A program made the translations under genes and the position numbers. From Marsupella aquatica (Eukaryota > Marchantiophyta): a DNA stretch of 64,000 nucleotides. Below are positions 22,976 through 34,357 of this stretch, one piece after another. The notes beneath the pieces are model-generated. The model saw only the letters and a program-made list of their open reading frames with translations, was not told the DNA's origin and searched no databases. How positions within the stretch are numbered: the first letter of the stretch is position 1; every line of letters begins with the position of its first letter. The DNA is taken from assembly GCA_973895155.1 (NCBI GenBank), contig OZ316898.1:434001-498000 (forward strand), written 5' to 3'.

Positions 22976-23760
22976 ACCCTTAACATCTGGTCTACACAAG
23001 CCATAGATTTGTGGCATGCACGGTTAGGGCACTTGAGTGGTAAGAGATTGGCATCCTTGCCAAACAAAGATTTGCTTCAAGGAGCCAAATCCGAGAAGCT
23101 CTTTTTCCTGAAGATTGTATCTTTGGCAAGCAAAAGAGAGGGAGTTTAAGTTCTAGTTATTATCATTCTCACGTGATTCTTGAATATGTACATTTGGATG
23201 TTTAGGGTCCAACATCGGAGCTGTCGTTGGGTGGAGTCAAATATTTTGTGACATTTGTAGATGATTACTCTCAAATGTGTTGGTTGTACAATATGAAGTA
23301 GAAGTCTGAAGTATTTGAGATCTTAAAGGAGTGGAAAACCATGGTGGAACTACAGACTGGAAAGGAGTTGAAGTGTGTCCGATCAAATAACGATGGGAGT
23401 ATAAGTCCAATGAGTTTTATCACTTTGGTTGGAACTTTGGCCTCAAACGTCATTACATTGGACTGGAGACCCTGGAGCAGAATGAAGTAACAGAACGGTT
23501 GAATCAGACAATATTGGAGAAAGCACGCAACATGCTGTGTAAGTCCAAATTGTCCAACATGTTTTGGGCTAAAGCTGTCAACCAAATTGCACGTGTTTAC
23601 AACTGTTACAACATAGTAGTAATATGATGCAATATCTATTTGATTTATGGTATTAATAAGGGACCTACTGATTACTCTAGACTCTGAGTTTTTGGTTGTG
23701 TTGTCAATATTCACATTGAACAAACACACACGTCTAAGTTGGATCCGGGGTTGGATCTTA
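22976..23760 (+). mobile_element. Ty1/copia pol remnant (GAG-pre-integrase and integrase)
   Basis: Frames with several stops show LWHARLGHLSGKRLASL (GAG-pre-integrase domain), LGGVKYFVTFVDDYS (integrase core) and, further on, TERLNQTILEKARNML with FWAKAVNQIARVYN (integrase C-terminal side). Multiple stops and shifts mean it is inactive. The region upstream of the pre-integrase domain is displaced by element A. Confidence 0.8.
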
Positions 23761-23995
23761 ATTAGATCAGGATAGGTTACTTATTGATCTGTTTGGTTGC
23801 CTGTGCAGACAGTGGGGATCATTGGGTGACGATTGGGTTAGAGAGCAAGTGCAGGCTTTGTATGGGAGTTGTTGCTGGTGGTGATAGAGGCATAGAGTTG
23901 CTTGCTTGAGGAGTTCCATGTAGATGTCGGGCGCCAAAGGTACTTTGGCAAGAGTACTGGGATTGGCGAGGGCATTGGGTGGCAAGGTCCATCAT
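23750..23995 (+). repeat. Partial third copy (C) of the 1.48-kb element
   Basis: About 245 bp matching the 3' sixth of copy A: TTGGTTGC, then CAGACAGTG, TTAGAGAGCAAG, TTTGTATGGGAG and GGGTGGCAAGGTCC appear in the same order. The left edge is not sharp. It lies 775 bp downstream of copy A, on the far side of the copia pol fragment. Confidence 0.7.
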
Positions 23996-24009
23996 TGGGT
24001 ATATGGGAA

Positions 24010-24260
24010 GGGCACACAAACTTGTGCTCACACTTGAAGGTTCATTCTCAAGGAGAGAGAGTGATAGGGTGAGAGGAGAAGCTCTAGCACATTAGCTATG
24101 GAGTGTAACCATTTCATTTTACTTGATTTCTCTCACAACGGTGGACATAGCCCAGACGGGGTGAACCATGTACTTTAGTGTCGGAGTCTAGTACCATTTT
24201 GTCACTTCAATCAACTTTGTGCCATTGACTTTGGGTTTATGTTCTGTGGGATGTTCTGGC
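24010..24260 (+). mobile_element. Copia LTR-like fragment
   Basis: GTGGACATAGCCC followed by GACGGGGTGAACCATGT (about 24144-24175) matches the distal part of the LTR near 15050. It lies just 3' of the copia pol remnant in the same orientation. Boundaries are approximate. Confidence 0.5.
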
Positions 24261-24744
24261 ACACTTCACTTTTTGCTGTCCGCTCCGGCCTAATCAACTT
24301 AGTTTGTGCCATTCACTTCTTCCTTGTGGAGTTGTGGTTTATGTTTAGGCAAGACTTTTTTCCAAATGAGTCATGCTCATTTCATAACATAGTCTAAGTA
24401 TTCAGGCAGAGCCTAGTACTTTGGTTAAGAGTCATCATTTATGATAGAGTCTTGTTTTATGTTGTGGCAAACTTGGGCCAGAGCGGCCAGAGCGGACACG
24501 AGCATAGGGGACTTGGGCTGGAGCGAGCGACAACAAGTGAAGGGTGCCAAAACATTAAACCCAAAATAGATGGCACAAAGAAAAATAGGGTTGGAGCAAG
24601 TGACAAAGTAATAGAATCTTGGTTTTTTTTTTGACAAATTTGGGCTAGAGCGTACAGTAGCATTGGGGTTGGGATGAGCATTGTAAGGGCCAGGGGAAGG
24701 AGGGAAAATGGGGGAACATTGAAGCTTTGCCATGCAAGCTAGAT

Positions 24745-24802
24745 TCGGAGAATATTCTATACACAAGTGTGTTGTATTTGGAGAATATTCGATACATGTG
24801 TT
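24745..24802. promoter_or_regulatory. Duplicated GAATATTC element upstream of Sec62
   Basis: Two near-copies, CGGAGAATATTC followed by TATACACA (24745) and TGGAGAATATTC followed by GATACATG (24779), lie 34 bp apart, about 260-310 bp before the Sec62 ATG. GAATATTC fits the inverted GAAnnTTC core of a heat-shock element. This is suggestive only. Confidence 0.3.
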
Positions 24803-25056
24803 TCATTGGCCACCTATCCAATTAGGTCGACCGCACGGTGTAATTGTCGAATTCGATCGTTCGGAGTGCCACGAATCCTTGCACAATTCGACATCTTATT
24901 AAGCACGCTGGGGGTGGTCAAAGCTGGCATTTTGATACTGCCTCGATTGGGCATTCACCACCTGGGTAGGGCTTGTGGATTGGAGTTTCGAGGGCAGAAC
25001 GCCGAATTCATGGGCTAGAGCTGGCTTGCTTGAATTGACTGGGGCTCTTTTCATAC

Positions 25057-26112
25057 ATGGCCAAGAAGAAGAACGGTGATCGGTCTACGGAGGGGGCCGG
25101 GAAGAAGGGGAATCGGTTGCAGACCTTTGCGGAGAAATTGAGAGATCACAAAGAGCTTGCATCACGTTGGGCTGTTCTGCATCAGGCTCGGGTGGAGTAT
25201 TTTCGAGGAAAGGACTTTACTGCGCTGCTTAGGAAGAATCCGGATCTGAAGAAGGTCCTGGCAGATGGGGGAGAACTCGGCCCGGATGAAGACGACGAGG
25301 AAGAAGCGGTTGGAAATCTTCTGTTGGAAAGGAAACTTGTCGTGCGTTGTGATCGACTTGTGAAGACTGTGCGCACTGGCAAGAAGAAGCTCTCTAAGTG
25401 GCCTGCACGCATTGAGCTTTGTCCAGACCAGAGCTTCTCAGAGGACGATGCTTTCTTTGCTTGGACCTTTGAAAAGCGACGCCCACTGTGGCAGACCATT
25501 CTTTCTTTTCTGCTCCCAGTTATAACCCTTGCGTGCTGTCTGTTTCCAATCTTTCCACACTGGTGGAAGTTGAGCGTCCTCTACTTGTGTTTGACATTGC
25601 TGGGCCTCATTGTCGGAGTATTCTTCGTACGCTGGGCGGTCTTTGCAACTCTGTGGATTCTGTTCGGCTGGAGGTTTTGGTTTTTTCCAAATATTCTTGC
25701 GGAGGAGGCGACGTTCACAGAACTCTTCCAGTTTTGGCCAGACAAGGGCAACGAAAATGATCCGCCGGTCAAGAAAACTACTCGGCTGGCGTTTTCAGTG
25801 TTGGCAGCAGTGATTGTGTGGGCTTGCATTCACAATGCCCCTGATGAGGCATCTCGAACTAGATACCAAAAGAAAGTCTCAAATATTATCGATGAGGTCT
25901 TAATATGGAAGCCAAACTTTGCTGCCCTCAATGGCTACGCAAAGGAAGCCACAGTTATAGTGAATGACACCGTACTTAACAGGACTTCGGTGGACTCCGA
26001 TTCTAGTGTTTCTGAGAGTGTGCCAGCTGAGATGCAAGATTCTGCGGATGGGGAGATTGTGGACAGAGTTGAAGAAGGCGCACAATCAGCTGGCATCTCC
26101 GGAGATGCTTGA
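25057..26112 (+). CDS. SEC62: Sec62, ER protein translocation subunit
   Basis: 351 residues in a single exon. The N-terminal cytosolic part is basic, with a conserved stretch around ARVEYFRGKDF (residues 44-54), an acidic DEDDEEE run (77-83) and the LxERKLVVRCDR block. Hydrophobic segments follow at about 146-166 and 172-207, containing the Sec62 landmarks FAWTFEKRRPLW and FGWRFWFFPNI. A third hydrophobic segment lies at 241-259, before a polar, acidic tail. The third segment is an extra compared with the two-helix fungal/animal protein and agrees with what is reported for plant Sec62. Role: works with Sec61/Sec63 in post-translational import of short secretory precursors, and in mammals ER-phagy. 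The ATG at 25057 is the first in frame and precedes the conserved domain. No damage seen. Confidence 0.92.
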   Translation: MAKKKNGDRSTEGAGKKGNRLQTFAEKLRDHKELASRWAVLHQARVEYFRGKDFTALLRKNPDLKKVLADGGELGPDEDDEEEAVGNLLLERKLVVRCDRLVKTVRTGKKKLSKWPARIELCPDQSFSEDDAFFAWTFEKRRPLWQTILSFLLPVITLACCLFPIFPHWWKLSVLYLCLTLLGLIVGVFFVRWAVFATLWILFGWRFWFFPNILAEEATFTELFQFWPDKGNENDPPVKKTTRLAFSVLAAVIVWACIHNAPDEASRTRYQKKVSNIIDEVLIWKPNFAALNGYAKEATVIVNDTVLNRTSVDSDSSVSESVPAEMQDSADGEIVDRVEEGAQSAGISGDA

Positions 26113-29100
26113 TGGAGACTATATCAACAGGTCGAGTAGAAAGCAATGAAGGGAACAAATTGGACACATCTCCTGCAGAGATTTGACTTGACTTTTGGAT
26201 AAAATATTATGTCCGTACAGGCTTTTACATCTGATCTCGAGGAGAAGTGGAAGCTGAATCCACTTCCCTGTATTCAGAGCTCTGACCTATTGAGGAATTG
26301 CGAACAGCATATTCCATTTGTTTTAAGAGATCGTATCTTGTGTAGAATTGCACAATCAGTCACCGTCGTTTCTGTTCGGAAGGTCGTCTTGTTGGTGCTT
26401 TGTTTTCCTTTCAAAGTGTGTCAATAGCGAATTTACCCATTTTTTGTCCAGTGTTTCCCCAATAACAACGGGATCGGTGTGGTCCGTCTAAGCCGGCGAT
26501 AACAGCTGTCTTCAATGGAGCTGGGAACATTATGTATCTCTGTCTTGGCTTGACTAACTTCGAACTCAGGGTCATAAATGAGAAAATGTCTCGTATACAT
26601 AATTATTTTCGTCAATTTCGAGGTAAGGATTTCATTTCGCTTCAAGTTGTTGAGACAATTCACCTACTCTCATCGAGTTCCTGTTTCTCAGGGAACAAAC
26701 GACCCATGTGCTCCCGTTGATTTGAAAGTTCTTCCGCGTCTTCCACATTCTACTCTTGTTTTTGGTGTTGGCTATGAGAGAGCTTGCCTAAGTTGGAATT
26801 CACTTTGCCGAAAATGTGGTTGAGGTTGACGTTTTCCTTCACCTCTCAACAAATTTGGGTTCAGCCCATCAGATGGGTTGTGCTTAGCTCAACAAGCTGA
26901 AGTTATCTTGATATTTTTGCGGCATCTAACTCGATGGACTCAACCGGGGCTCTCAGTTCTTTCTATATCGTGCTTTGCTTGAGAACAACGTTCGAGATAG
27001 TCGGGCGTCCATCTGTTAGTGGCCTCGTGAAGAACAGGGCCTATTAAACCATGGGCGATATCTCCTCGCTCTATGCAGCGCAGAAGGACTGTAGTATCTA
27101 GGGTAAGGTAGCTATTGTAACCACAGGTGGTGAGTTCCTAAGTAAGTTCATAATAGATTTTCATTCCGAGTATCTAGTGGTACACTGTGTTGGCCTAACT
27201 AAGCCGAGTGACAATTTGTTGCTAATCAAATTAGGTTTGCCTAGCATGCCGGTTTGGAATTGGGTTATTTTGTTGGGAATGGTTGCAATGCTAAATATTG
27301 AAAGTACTTTTAGGGAAAACTTTTAATCACAAGTTTGTCAGATATTTTTGTGTTTGTCATTCTGGATACTCACTGTAGTATGAGAAACTTAGGGGCAGAG
27401 CTCCATTTCTGGTCGAGTTTAAGGTTCGATATGTAGATTTTAACATAAAACGACTCGAATGTTTTATCTGTGTTGATGGCGAACCCAGTCTCTCATGTGG
27501 AAAGTTGGCAACGATAGCAGCAGGGACCGCACAACCAAACGTTTTTCACTTAAACCGAGAGGCTTGCTAGATTTATTTGCTACTCGTGGATGCTAAAGTT
27601 TGAACATTCTATCTGGTCTCACCTCCAACTACCCACTCGGTTGTCCCTGGCCTAACTTTTGCTCAATTTGACCGAAGGTGTTGTAGTGATGCACAGGGTA
27701 GGGATTTGGTAGCTGGGCGCCAACATCTGTATGCGATTGCTTTGTGCTACTACAGCCGCTCAAGGAGCATGTTCTGCAACACATGATTCAGATTCAAGCA
27801 CACCATGGAGGGGGTGAGATTGAGACGCCTGGTTCTGTTTGATGTCTTTGACCTGCAATCGACAGGTGAGTGTTCCTGGACCCGAGCTTGAGACACCTAG
27901 GTATCCTGTCAGAGTTCCTGGGCCCAAGCTTGAGACATCTAGGTGCTAGCAGATCCATTGGAAAGCTGGAGACTAGGGCTATAACGTCGAACAGTTCCCT
28001 TGTGAAGAGGACTGTGCACGGCACCTGCAAGCAAACCAAACAACAATGCCCGGCCCGAAAGAGGACAAGGGCCATACGAGCTCCAACAGCATACCCAAAG
28101 CCAGCAAGCCAAAGGCAGACGATGACCAGAAAACATAAAGCGCTCTTGGAGCCGACACTGCAATGAAACAGACCCTAGCTGATCCTAACAGGCCTGTGAC
28201 AGTAGCCCACCAAGCAAAAGCCAGTAACTATTGCCAAGTGACGCCTTCAACTATTGTTGGTATTTCCCACCCCTTAATGGCCTCTTCAACCTTAGGACCT
28301 TCTCCTTGTTATGGTGTCCACTGTACTCTTTGCTGCAGTAATATACAACTAGTCCAACCCTCGTGAGTTGCGTGAAGTTCGAGTAGTCAATGTGGAAGCT
28401 GGCGCCACAAAAGATTGCAAGCCAAAAGGAAAGTGGAAAGAAAATGCAGGAGTTGTGCAAGTGGGAGGGAAGGCACAAGTTGGACAAATGGCGACAGCGT
28501 TAGGGAGCGAGGAAGGAAGACAGAAGTTGAGTGTGTGAATGAAATGTTGCTCGCCTCAAATGGCTGCCCCCAAATCCTCTGCGGCACAACTTAATCCCAC
28601 TGGTTGGGTGGTGGCCAGAGGCTGGGGACTGTGTTGGCAAGTACTCAACAATGGGAGAGGGTGTCCCTGGATCGGGTCCTGACCAAGGGCAGGGCAGGAT
28701 GGGGCGTTGGATGGGGTGTTGGTGGCACAAAAGGTCCAGGCACAGGAACCAAGGCTGCATGTGGATCAGGGTGGGTCAAGCACTATGGTGGAGTGAGTGA
28801 AGGTTTCGAGCTAACACACTGTGCTGAACAGTGGTTGTTGCGGCCCGCAGGGCAAGGGCAATTTCTGTATCTAAACGGCCCAAACCAATCCTTTGCCACA
28901 TCTAACAGGCTACGAATATACTTAGTGTCATCCCATTCCGCACAACAAATGTAAATTTTGACAATATTCTAAGCATGCTCAGGTTGACTTTTCAGTGTGT
29001 ATGTATGTCGTTCTGAAAATCTTTAAACAGGAGCAAAATATTCTTACCTTGAGAGTGAATTCTGAAATGAAAATAATAAAATGTTAGCAAACTACCTCTA

Positions 29101-29931
29101 TCCAAAGATAGCATGCACATATTCTTACCTTGAGAGTGAATTTCTGCAATGAAACTAATAAATGTTAGCAAACTACCTCTATCCAAAGATAACATGTGCA
29201 ACATACAACAAACACAATTATTAACACAATAAATACTTGGTTCACTTTCCTAGAGTATATGTCCATGAGAATACAAAAACTTTATTAAAATCTATGCTGC
29301 ACTCGGCTGTACTGAGGCTCCAAATGCTAGGCTGGTCGGTAAAAATGAGCCCCGGGCTATATTGAGTCTCCAAATGCTAGGCTCTCCCTATCTCTGAAAT
29401 GGTTGGGTAAAAATGAGCCTAAGTTCGTGTGATGCAAGCAACAAATCCTTACACAGTAATATGCATGTATATGGAGGACGTATGTAGTAAGTAGTTGTCA
29501 GAAGTGTGTAACAATGATCAAAACAAGGATCAAGAATTAAGGTAAGCATGGCTCTTAGAGTAGGAATAGGTTGCTTAAGCATGAAAGAAGATGACCCCAA
29601 TGGCTGCATACCCAAATGACACCATGATTACACATGTACCCTACTTAGTAACTGCCATTATTAAGATTGAATGGATCCGTGAATTTCCATCCTAGGCCTT
29701 GTCACGCTTAGAGATGGACCATCGCTAGGAGTGAAGCTAGGAGTGAAGCTCTGCATCACTCAGTATAGTGGCGGGGTAAGTATGAGGAGATCAATGGATT
29801 CAAGGTGAGTCCAAGGGCATAAGGCAAAGTGGGACCCCCCTCATAGCTCATTTGCGCAGTGCAAGATTTAGAAAGAGAACGGGAGCTCTTGAGATGATGA
29901 TTGTCTATACCTGCCGGCCTTGGATACTCAC
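26113..29931. other. Spacer downstream of Sec62
   Basis: No gene supported; the open frames are short and lack protein-like composition. A 42-bp imperfect duplication (TTCCTGG...GAGACA, 27872 and 27914) and an 81-bp duplication at 29038-29198 are the only ordered features I found. Confidence 0.45.
29038..29198. repeat. 81-bp tandem duplication
   Basis: ATATTCTTACCTTGAGAGTG starts at 29038 and 29119. Both units end in CTACCTCTATCCAAAGATA. Confidence 0.9.
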
Positions 29932-29997
29932 TTCTTTATTAGGATCCTAATTCTCTGACGATCCTAATAAAGAATTCGCAATTTTCGTCAGAGAATT
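29932..29997. repeat. Two interlocked perfect inverted repeats
   Basis: TTCTTTATTAGGATC (29932-29946) pairs perfectly with GATCCTAATAAAGAA (29960-29974). The spacer contains AATTCTCTGAC (29949-29959), which pairs with GTCAGAGAATT (29987-29997). The two hairpins are mutually exclusive. They sit just before the second methylase-like relic. Confidence 0.9.
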
Positions 29998-30074
29998 GTC
30001 ACAAAAACCAGGGTGCATGTTTTTTAAATGGAACTGACAGTTGGTGATTAAAGCAGAGAGATTTTTCAAGATCC

Positions 30075-33000
30075 ATGCCAAACTGTCATGGTCTGTCAGT
30101 AGATGTTTCTGTAAGACACGGGCGTGATGGCGGAGGCCCAAGTGACAAGCGAACCAGAGTTGTCGAGAAAGCTAGTTCTTCATTGAATCCGAATCAGATA
30201 CAGAGTCGACCAGTTCGCAGAGTGGATTCAGGTGAAAGAAAGGATTTGCTTAGTCAGTCTTCGAGTCTGGAGTTAGTTGGGACAGAAGAGGTTTTTGAAG
30301 AAGAGTACGTTGGTGGTCTAGAGGGTGAGATCCGATCGAATCAGGTTCGGATACACCTATCGAGAAGGTCCAATCTCAGAAGTCAGAGAGAAAACAGCGA
30401 ATTGACAAAGTGCCTTCTACTGCGCAAAAGAGACAAGGGCCTTCCAAGATGGGCCAAGATGACATTTCGGGTACGAAGAAGGTCGGGAATCCAGCAAAGT
30501 AGAGCAAAGGCGCAACAGAACTCCCTGGGTCTAAGAGCCCAAAATTGAAACAGGCAAAAATGCGTGTTCACCCGAAAGAGATGGATCAATCTTCTGATCA
30601 ACAAGAGCAAAGCAAGGCCGTTAGAAAGACGGTGCAGAAGAAGTAAGCGGTTGAATCTTTCAATCTAGAAGAGACAACGAAGGCTGTCCGGTAGAAGGAG
30701 AAAACCAAGGTGTCTCTCCCTATAGTGAAACTCAAGAAGCCAGCAAAATCTGGAGCTCCTTTGTCTTCTAAGAAGCAAAAAACTCCACTGGAAACTGTAT
30801 CAACAGAGGTTGGCTTGGTAAAGTCAGAGAAAGAACGGAAGAAAAAAGAGATTATTGAGATGGATGAGGTGGATGCCGAGGATGCCGAGGTGAATGCTGA
30901 TACAAGTTCCAAATTGGTCATTGATCGAGCTTTGCAAAACAATAGATGCTGATATTCTTTCGGGCTGTCAAGAGTTTTTCCTGTTACACTGATGAATATC
31001 CATCCCTCGCCAGCAAAAATGAATGAACAATTTGTGAACGAGGACCATGTCAACCATCTTGTTCAGTTGATGATTTCAAATGCTGGGCAAGAGCATTTGC
31101 CTGCAGATCTCGTTCCTTACAATATGATTCTTGGGGTTTATAATCTTTTTGATCTCTCAGTCAAAGACTTTGACCCCAAAAAGTTGTCTGAATTCCAATA
31201 TTTTGCAATTAAGTAGACAACCCTCCACTATGGTTGCCAAGAAGATAGTCTGCAGTTCTCAAATGCAACCATCTTTAGTTTAAATTGCAAACCTACTCAA
31301 ATTTTGATGAGCAAGAATTCTAAAAGGGTCAACACCTCACTTGAGATATCACATGCAAACAACTGGCAAGCTGAAGCACATCGTTTCTCATCACCATTCA
31401 TGGACCAGGTCAGGCATGCAAGAATGCAATAATGAACCGACGAGCTCGCCCAGTCCCATCAAGGAGAAAGTCCCAAGAATTCAAGGTTTGTTCTTGTCAA
31501 CAACAGAATTCCCTCCCTTGTCCACTTGTACAATCCTGGATGATTTCTTGATATCTAATTTCTTTATTTGCTTGGTGTGCCCAATCTACACGAGTCTCGT
31601 ATGGAATGGATCCCTTTTCATCGTTTCTAATCAGATTTCTATGAATTGCTGTTAGGGCTATGAAACGTTGACCAAAGTCACTCTGAAAGTGAGTACCATC
31701 AGCAAGTACAACTGGATCCTTTTTGCATTGGACAATCTCTACAAATTGTGGATGTCCGTCCGCAATAGTTGGTTGGCAGAAAGTTTGCCTGACAACAATG
31801 GAGAAATGACCGCAAAGAAGAGGGAGGCCAAGCAGTTGTTGGGGACAACATTCAGGGTTTTGTGGGTGCCTAGGAGTCCGACATTGCGTCCATCTTAAAT
31901 AAAGTGAAATCAGGAGAAACTTTGCTGATGAAGAGAAGAACACAGATATACCAGCCATGGGATCTTGCGATGAAAGCCAAGTATACAGACAAGCTCAAAG
32001 GTGCAATCCTGAGGTTCTATCGTCAAACCCATCCAAATCTTTTCAATGTTGGGGCTCTCTGGACAGACGTTAGGAGTTTAATTTCATGGACGAGGAATTG
32101 GATCAATGTTGCTCAATGGTCGATAATGCTTATTTGAAGAGTTTAGTGAAAGTCTCATCAAAAGCCAACATGCTTGAGCCTTTGAAAAATGTGTTGCCGA
32201 ATATTTATCAGAAGAATTGATGGAACTGTACATATATGAGAGAATGGATCCGTATCGAATAGTTTACTCGGGGAAAACCTTCTTGCTTCCACAGAGCCTC
32301 TGTTTGATTCCACTAGTTGTCGTGAGAGGACTATGGCATCACTTGCTATTGTTGATATGATGCATCCGTCGTAGAATACATGGACATACTCAGAAATGCT
32401 AAATTTCCTCAAGACAGTCGTCAATGTCCCCGCCAACGACTTGGTGACCGTGGTCTTTTTTGTCCATCCGGGTCTCATCCATGCCAAATTGTTGTTGCGG
32501 ATCTCCCTCCAAATTATCATGCTTATTTGGAGTTTGGAAACTATTGGAAGAGTGCAAAAGAAGTTCACTCACCGCATTTCATGCGTGGTATTATTGAGTC
32601 AATTGTTTTTCTTGGAGTGTCCCAAAAATGAGAACCGGATTAGGAAACACATTTCAAAGGTTTTGAAGTTACTTCATTGCGGATTCAATCAACCAGCTTT
32701 GTCGGACCAGCCAAAGAAGATTACACTGGCCTTTCCAAGGAAGATGTAGCAATGAAGCAAAAGCATGCTCTTGCAGATTGCCTGAAAAGATTGGTACCTT
32801 TCAGAATGCCCAGTAGCTGCATTTTTACATTGAACATTAAGGTGAGTATGATTGTGAAGGCTATCATACTTCAGTTTTCTGAAAAGGAAGAAATTGTGTT
32901 GGACTTCTTTACTGGCAGGCAACTCAAATGAAAATATGTCCTTCTTCTAGAAAGAGAGCATGTGATGGACCTGACGGCGTATGAAGAGAATCGCAAGTCG

Positions 33001-33692
33001 TTGGGGGGTGTTGCAAGATTTGCAAAATCTTTGTGGAAAATTCCAGGGGGGAGGGCAACTCCACCCAAAACTCTAATGCAAGTGAGACAAAGGAATGGAA
33101 GAACTATCAGATCACATGAACAGTTTGCATGGACAAAGACAGATTTTGTGATTCCGCCGTCAGGAGGATGGATGTCTTTGAACAAATTCGTCGTCCTTGG
33201 GAATTCGGTGCTGCCCAAGGACCCATCTTGCAATTGGAGAGTTCCAACGGAGAACTTGTGCAGGAGGAAGGCAACACGGTTTGATATCTCTATGTCTTCC
33301 ACCTTGTCATAGCCCTCTATGCGAGCATGGTGTGGGTTCCTAGAGCGAGGTGGAGTCAATTTGTGGAAGTGACGTTGTGCCTCATATTAGAGGATCCTTC
33401 TCTTCACATTCCTGCCGTAACTGGAGTTTAGGAACCCATTCAGGTCCTGAGTCCCGACACTGGCCAGACTTCATTAAAAAACCAGGATAATGGGAAGGTC
33501 ATGTGCAAGGCTCGGTGCAAGGTCGAGCGTGTCATCAAACTTGCGGGTAATGTTGTTGGAAATGTTGCTGACAAAAGAAATCTGGTGGTGGAGTCCGCAA
33601 GTGAGGCAAGTGCCAATTTCCTCTATCCCACTTCTCTCAACCTGAACGATGATTCAGCAATAGACTCATGCCTCAACCCTTACTTGGATTAG
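30075..33692 (+). pseudogene. Second methylase-like relic, heavily decayed
   Basis: Scattered protein-like frames on the + strand. A Lys/Glu-rich linker with EMDEVDAEDAEV (about 30858) precedes a block NEDHVNHLVQLM (about 31036) that may be a divergent ParB-like segment. IVVADLPPNYHAY (about 32485) resembles methylase motif IV. EIVLDFFTGRQLK (about 32890), continuing past one TGA at 32929 into KYVLLLEREH, resembles motif I; here the DxFxG pattern is kept. The order linker, IV, I matches the gene at 5571-9567, although I see no close sequence identity. Many stops and frameshifts make exon structure unresolvable by eye. It is followed within about 1 kb by a Ulp1-type protease domain, possibly the same element. 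Confidence 0.45.
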
Positions 33693-34357
33693 GATCGAAC
33701 AATGTTCTGTCAACAATCAATGGGTGCGTCATAACTTGCGGTGAGCGAGGCGGTGAGATGGCATGTCTAGGTCATGAGCAATGGATAACTTCTGAAATCG
33801 TTAATGCTTATTTCACCCATTATTTAAGTTTGATTGGTGCGAGAGCGGAATGCGGGGGCAACGATCTCCCGTAGGTTCAATTATTGAATACTTGGTTCTA
33901 TACTAAACTTACTCAAGATGGATATAAATATGAGGATGTGGAATCATGGACATCCAACTACTACTACTTTTTAGCTGATTTAGACATGGTAATGGTTCCT
34001 ATTCATGAGGAAGATAACCATTGGGCACTGGCCATCATCGACATGGGTCTAAAGAAACTAGACTATTTGGATTCTTTTCACGGTGGCAAGCCAAAAGTTC
34101 TAGAGAACCTAGCTAGATATATCAATGACAAAACCAAGTGGAGAACTCGTAAGGAACTGAATGCCGCATTGTGGCCGAGGAACTTCTGTAAAGACCTATC
34201 TCTTCAAACCAATGACTACAATTGTGGAGTGTTTGGCATGAAATTTGCCAATTATTTGAGTTTGGAAAGGCTAGATATGAGGCTCATTGGAAACCCTTTA
34301 TCGATTAAGAGATGTCACAATCTCGTCACCGTCACAGACTTAGCCATTGTACATTGA
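33668..34357 (+). pseudogene. Ulp1/SENP (C48) cysteine protease domain, one stop
   Basis: One frame broken by a TAG near 33872. Before the stop is QWITSEIVNAYFTHYL, matching the Ulp1 substrate-channel motif (usually WLTDEIINAY). After it come the catalytic pieces in order: His in EDNHWALAII (codon about 34019), Asp in LDYLDSF (about 34070), Gln in SLQTNDYN (about 34205) and Cys in NCGVFGM (about 34223). The family cleaves SUMO-like modifiers; plant transposons (some MULEs, CACTAs and others) often carry such domains. The domain itself is complete, but no intact start was found and the flanking sequence is relic. It may be the 3' part of the methylase-like gene just upstream. Confidence 0.8.

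Noticed and set aside
32871-33359. 162-codon - strand frame
   Set aside because: It overlaps the + strand methylase-like motif region, and its own translation has no family signature.
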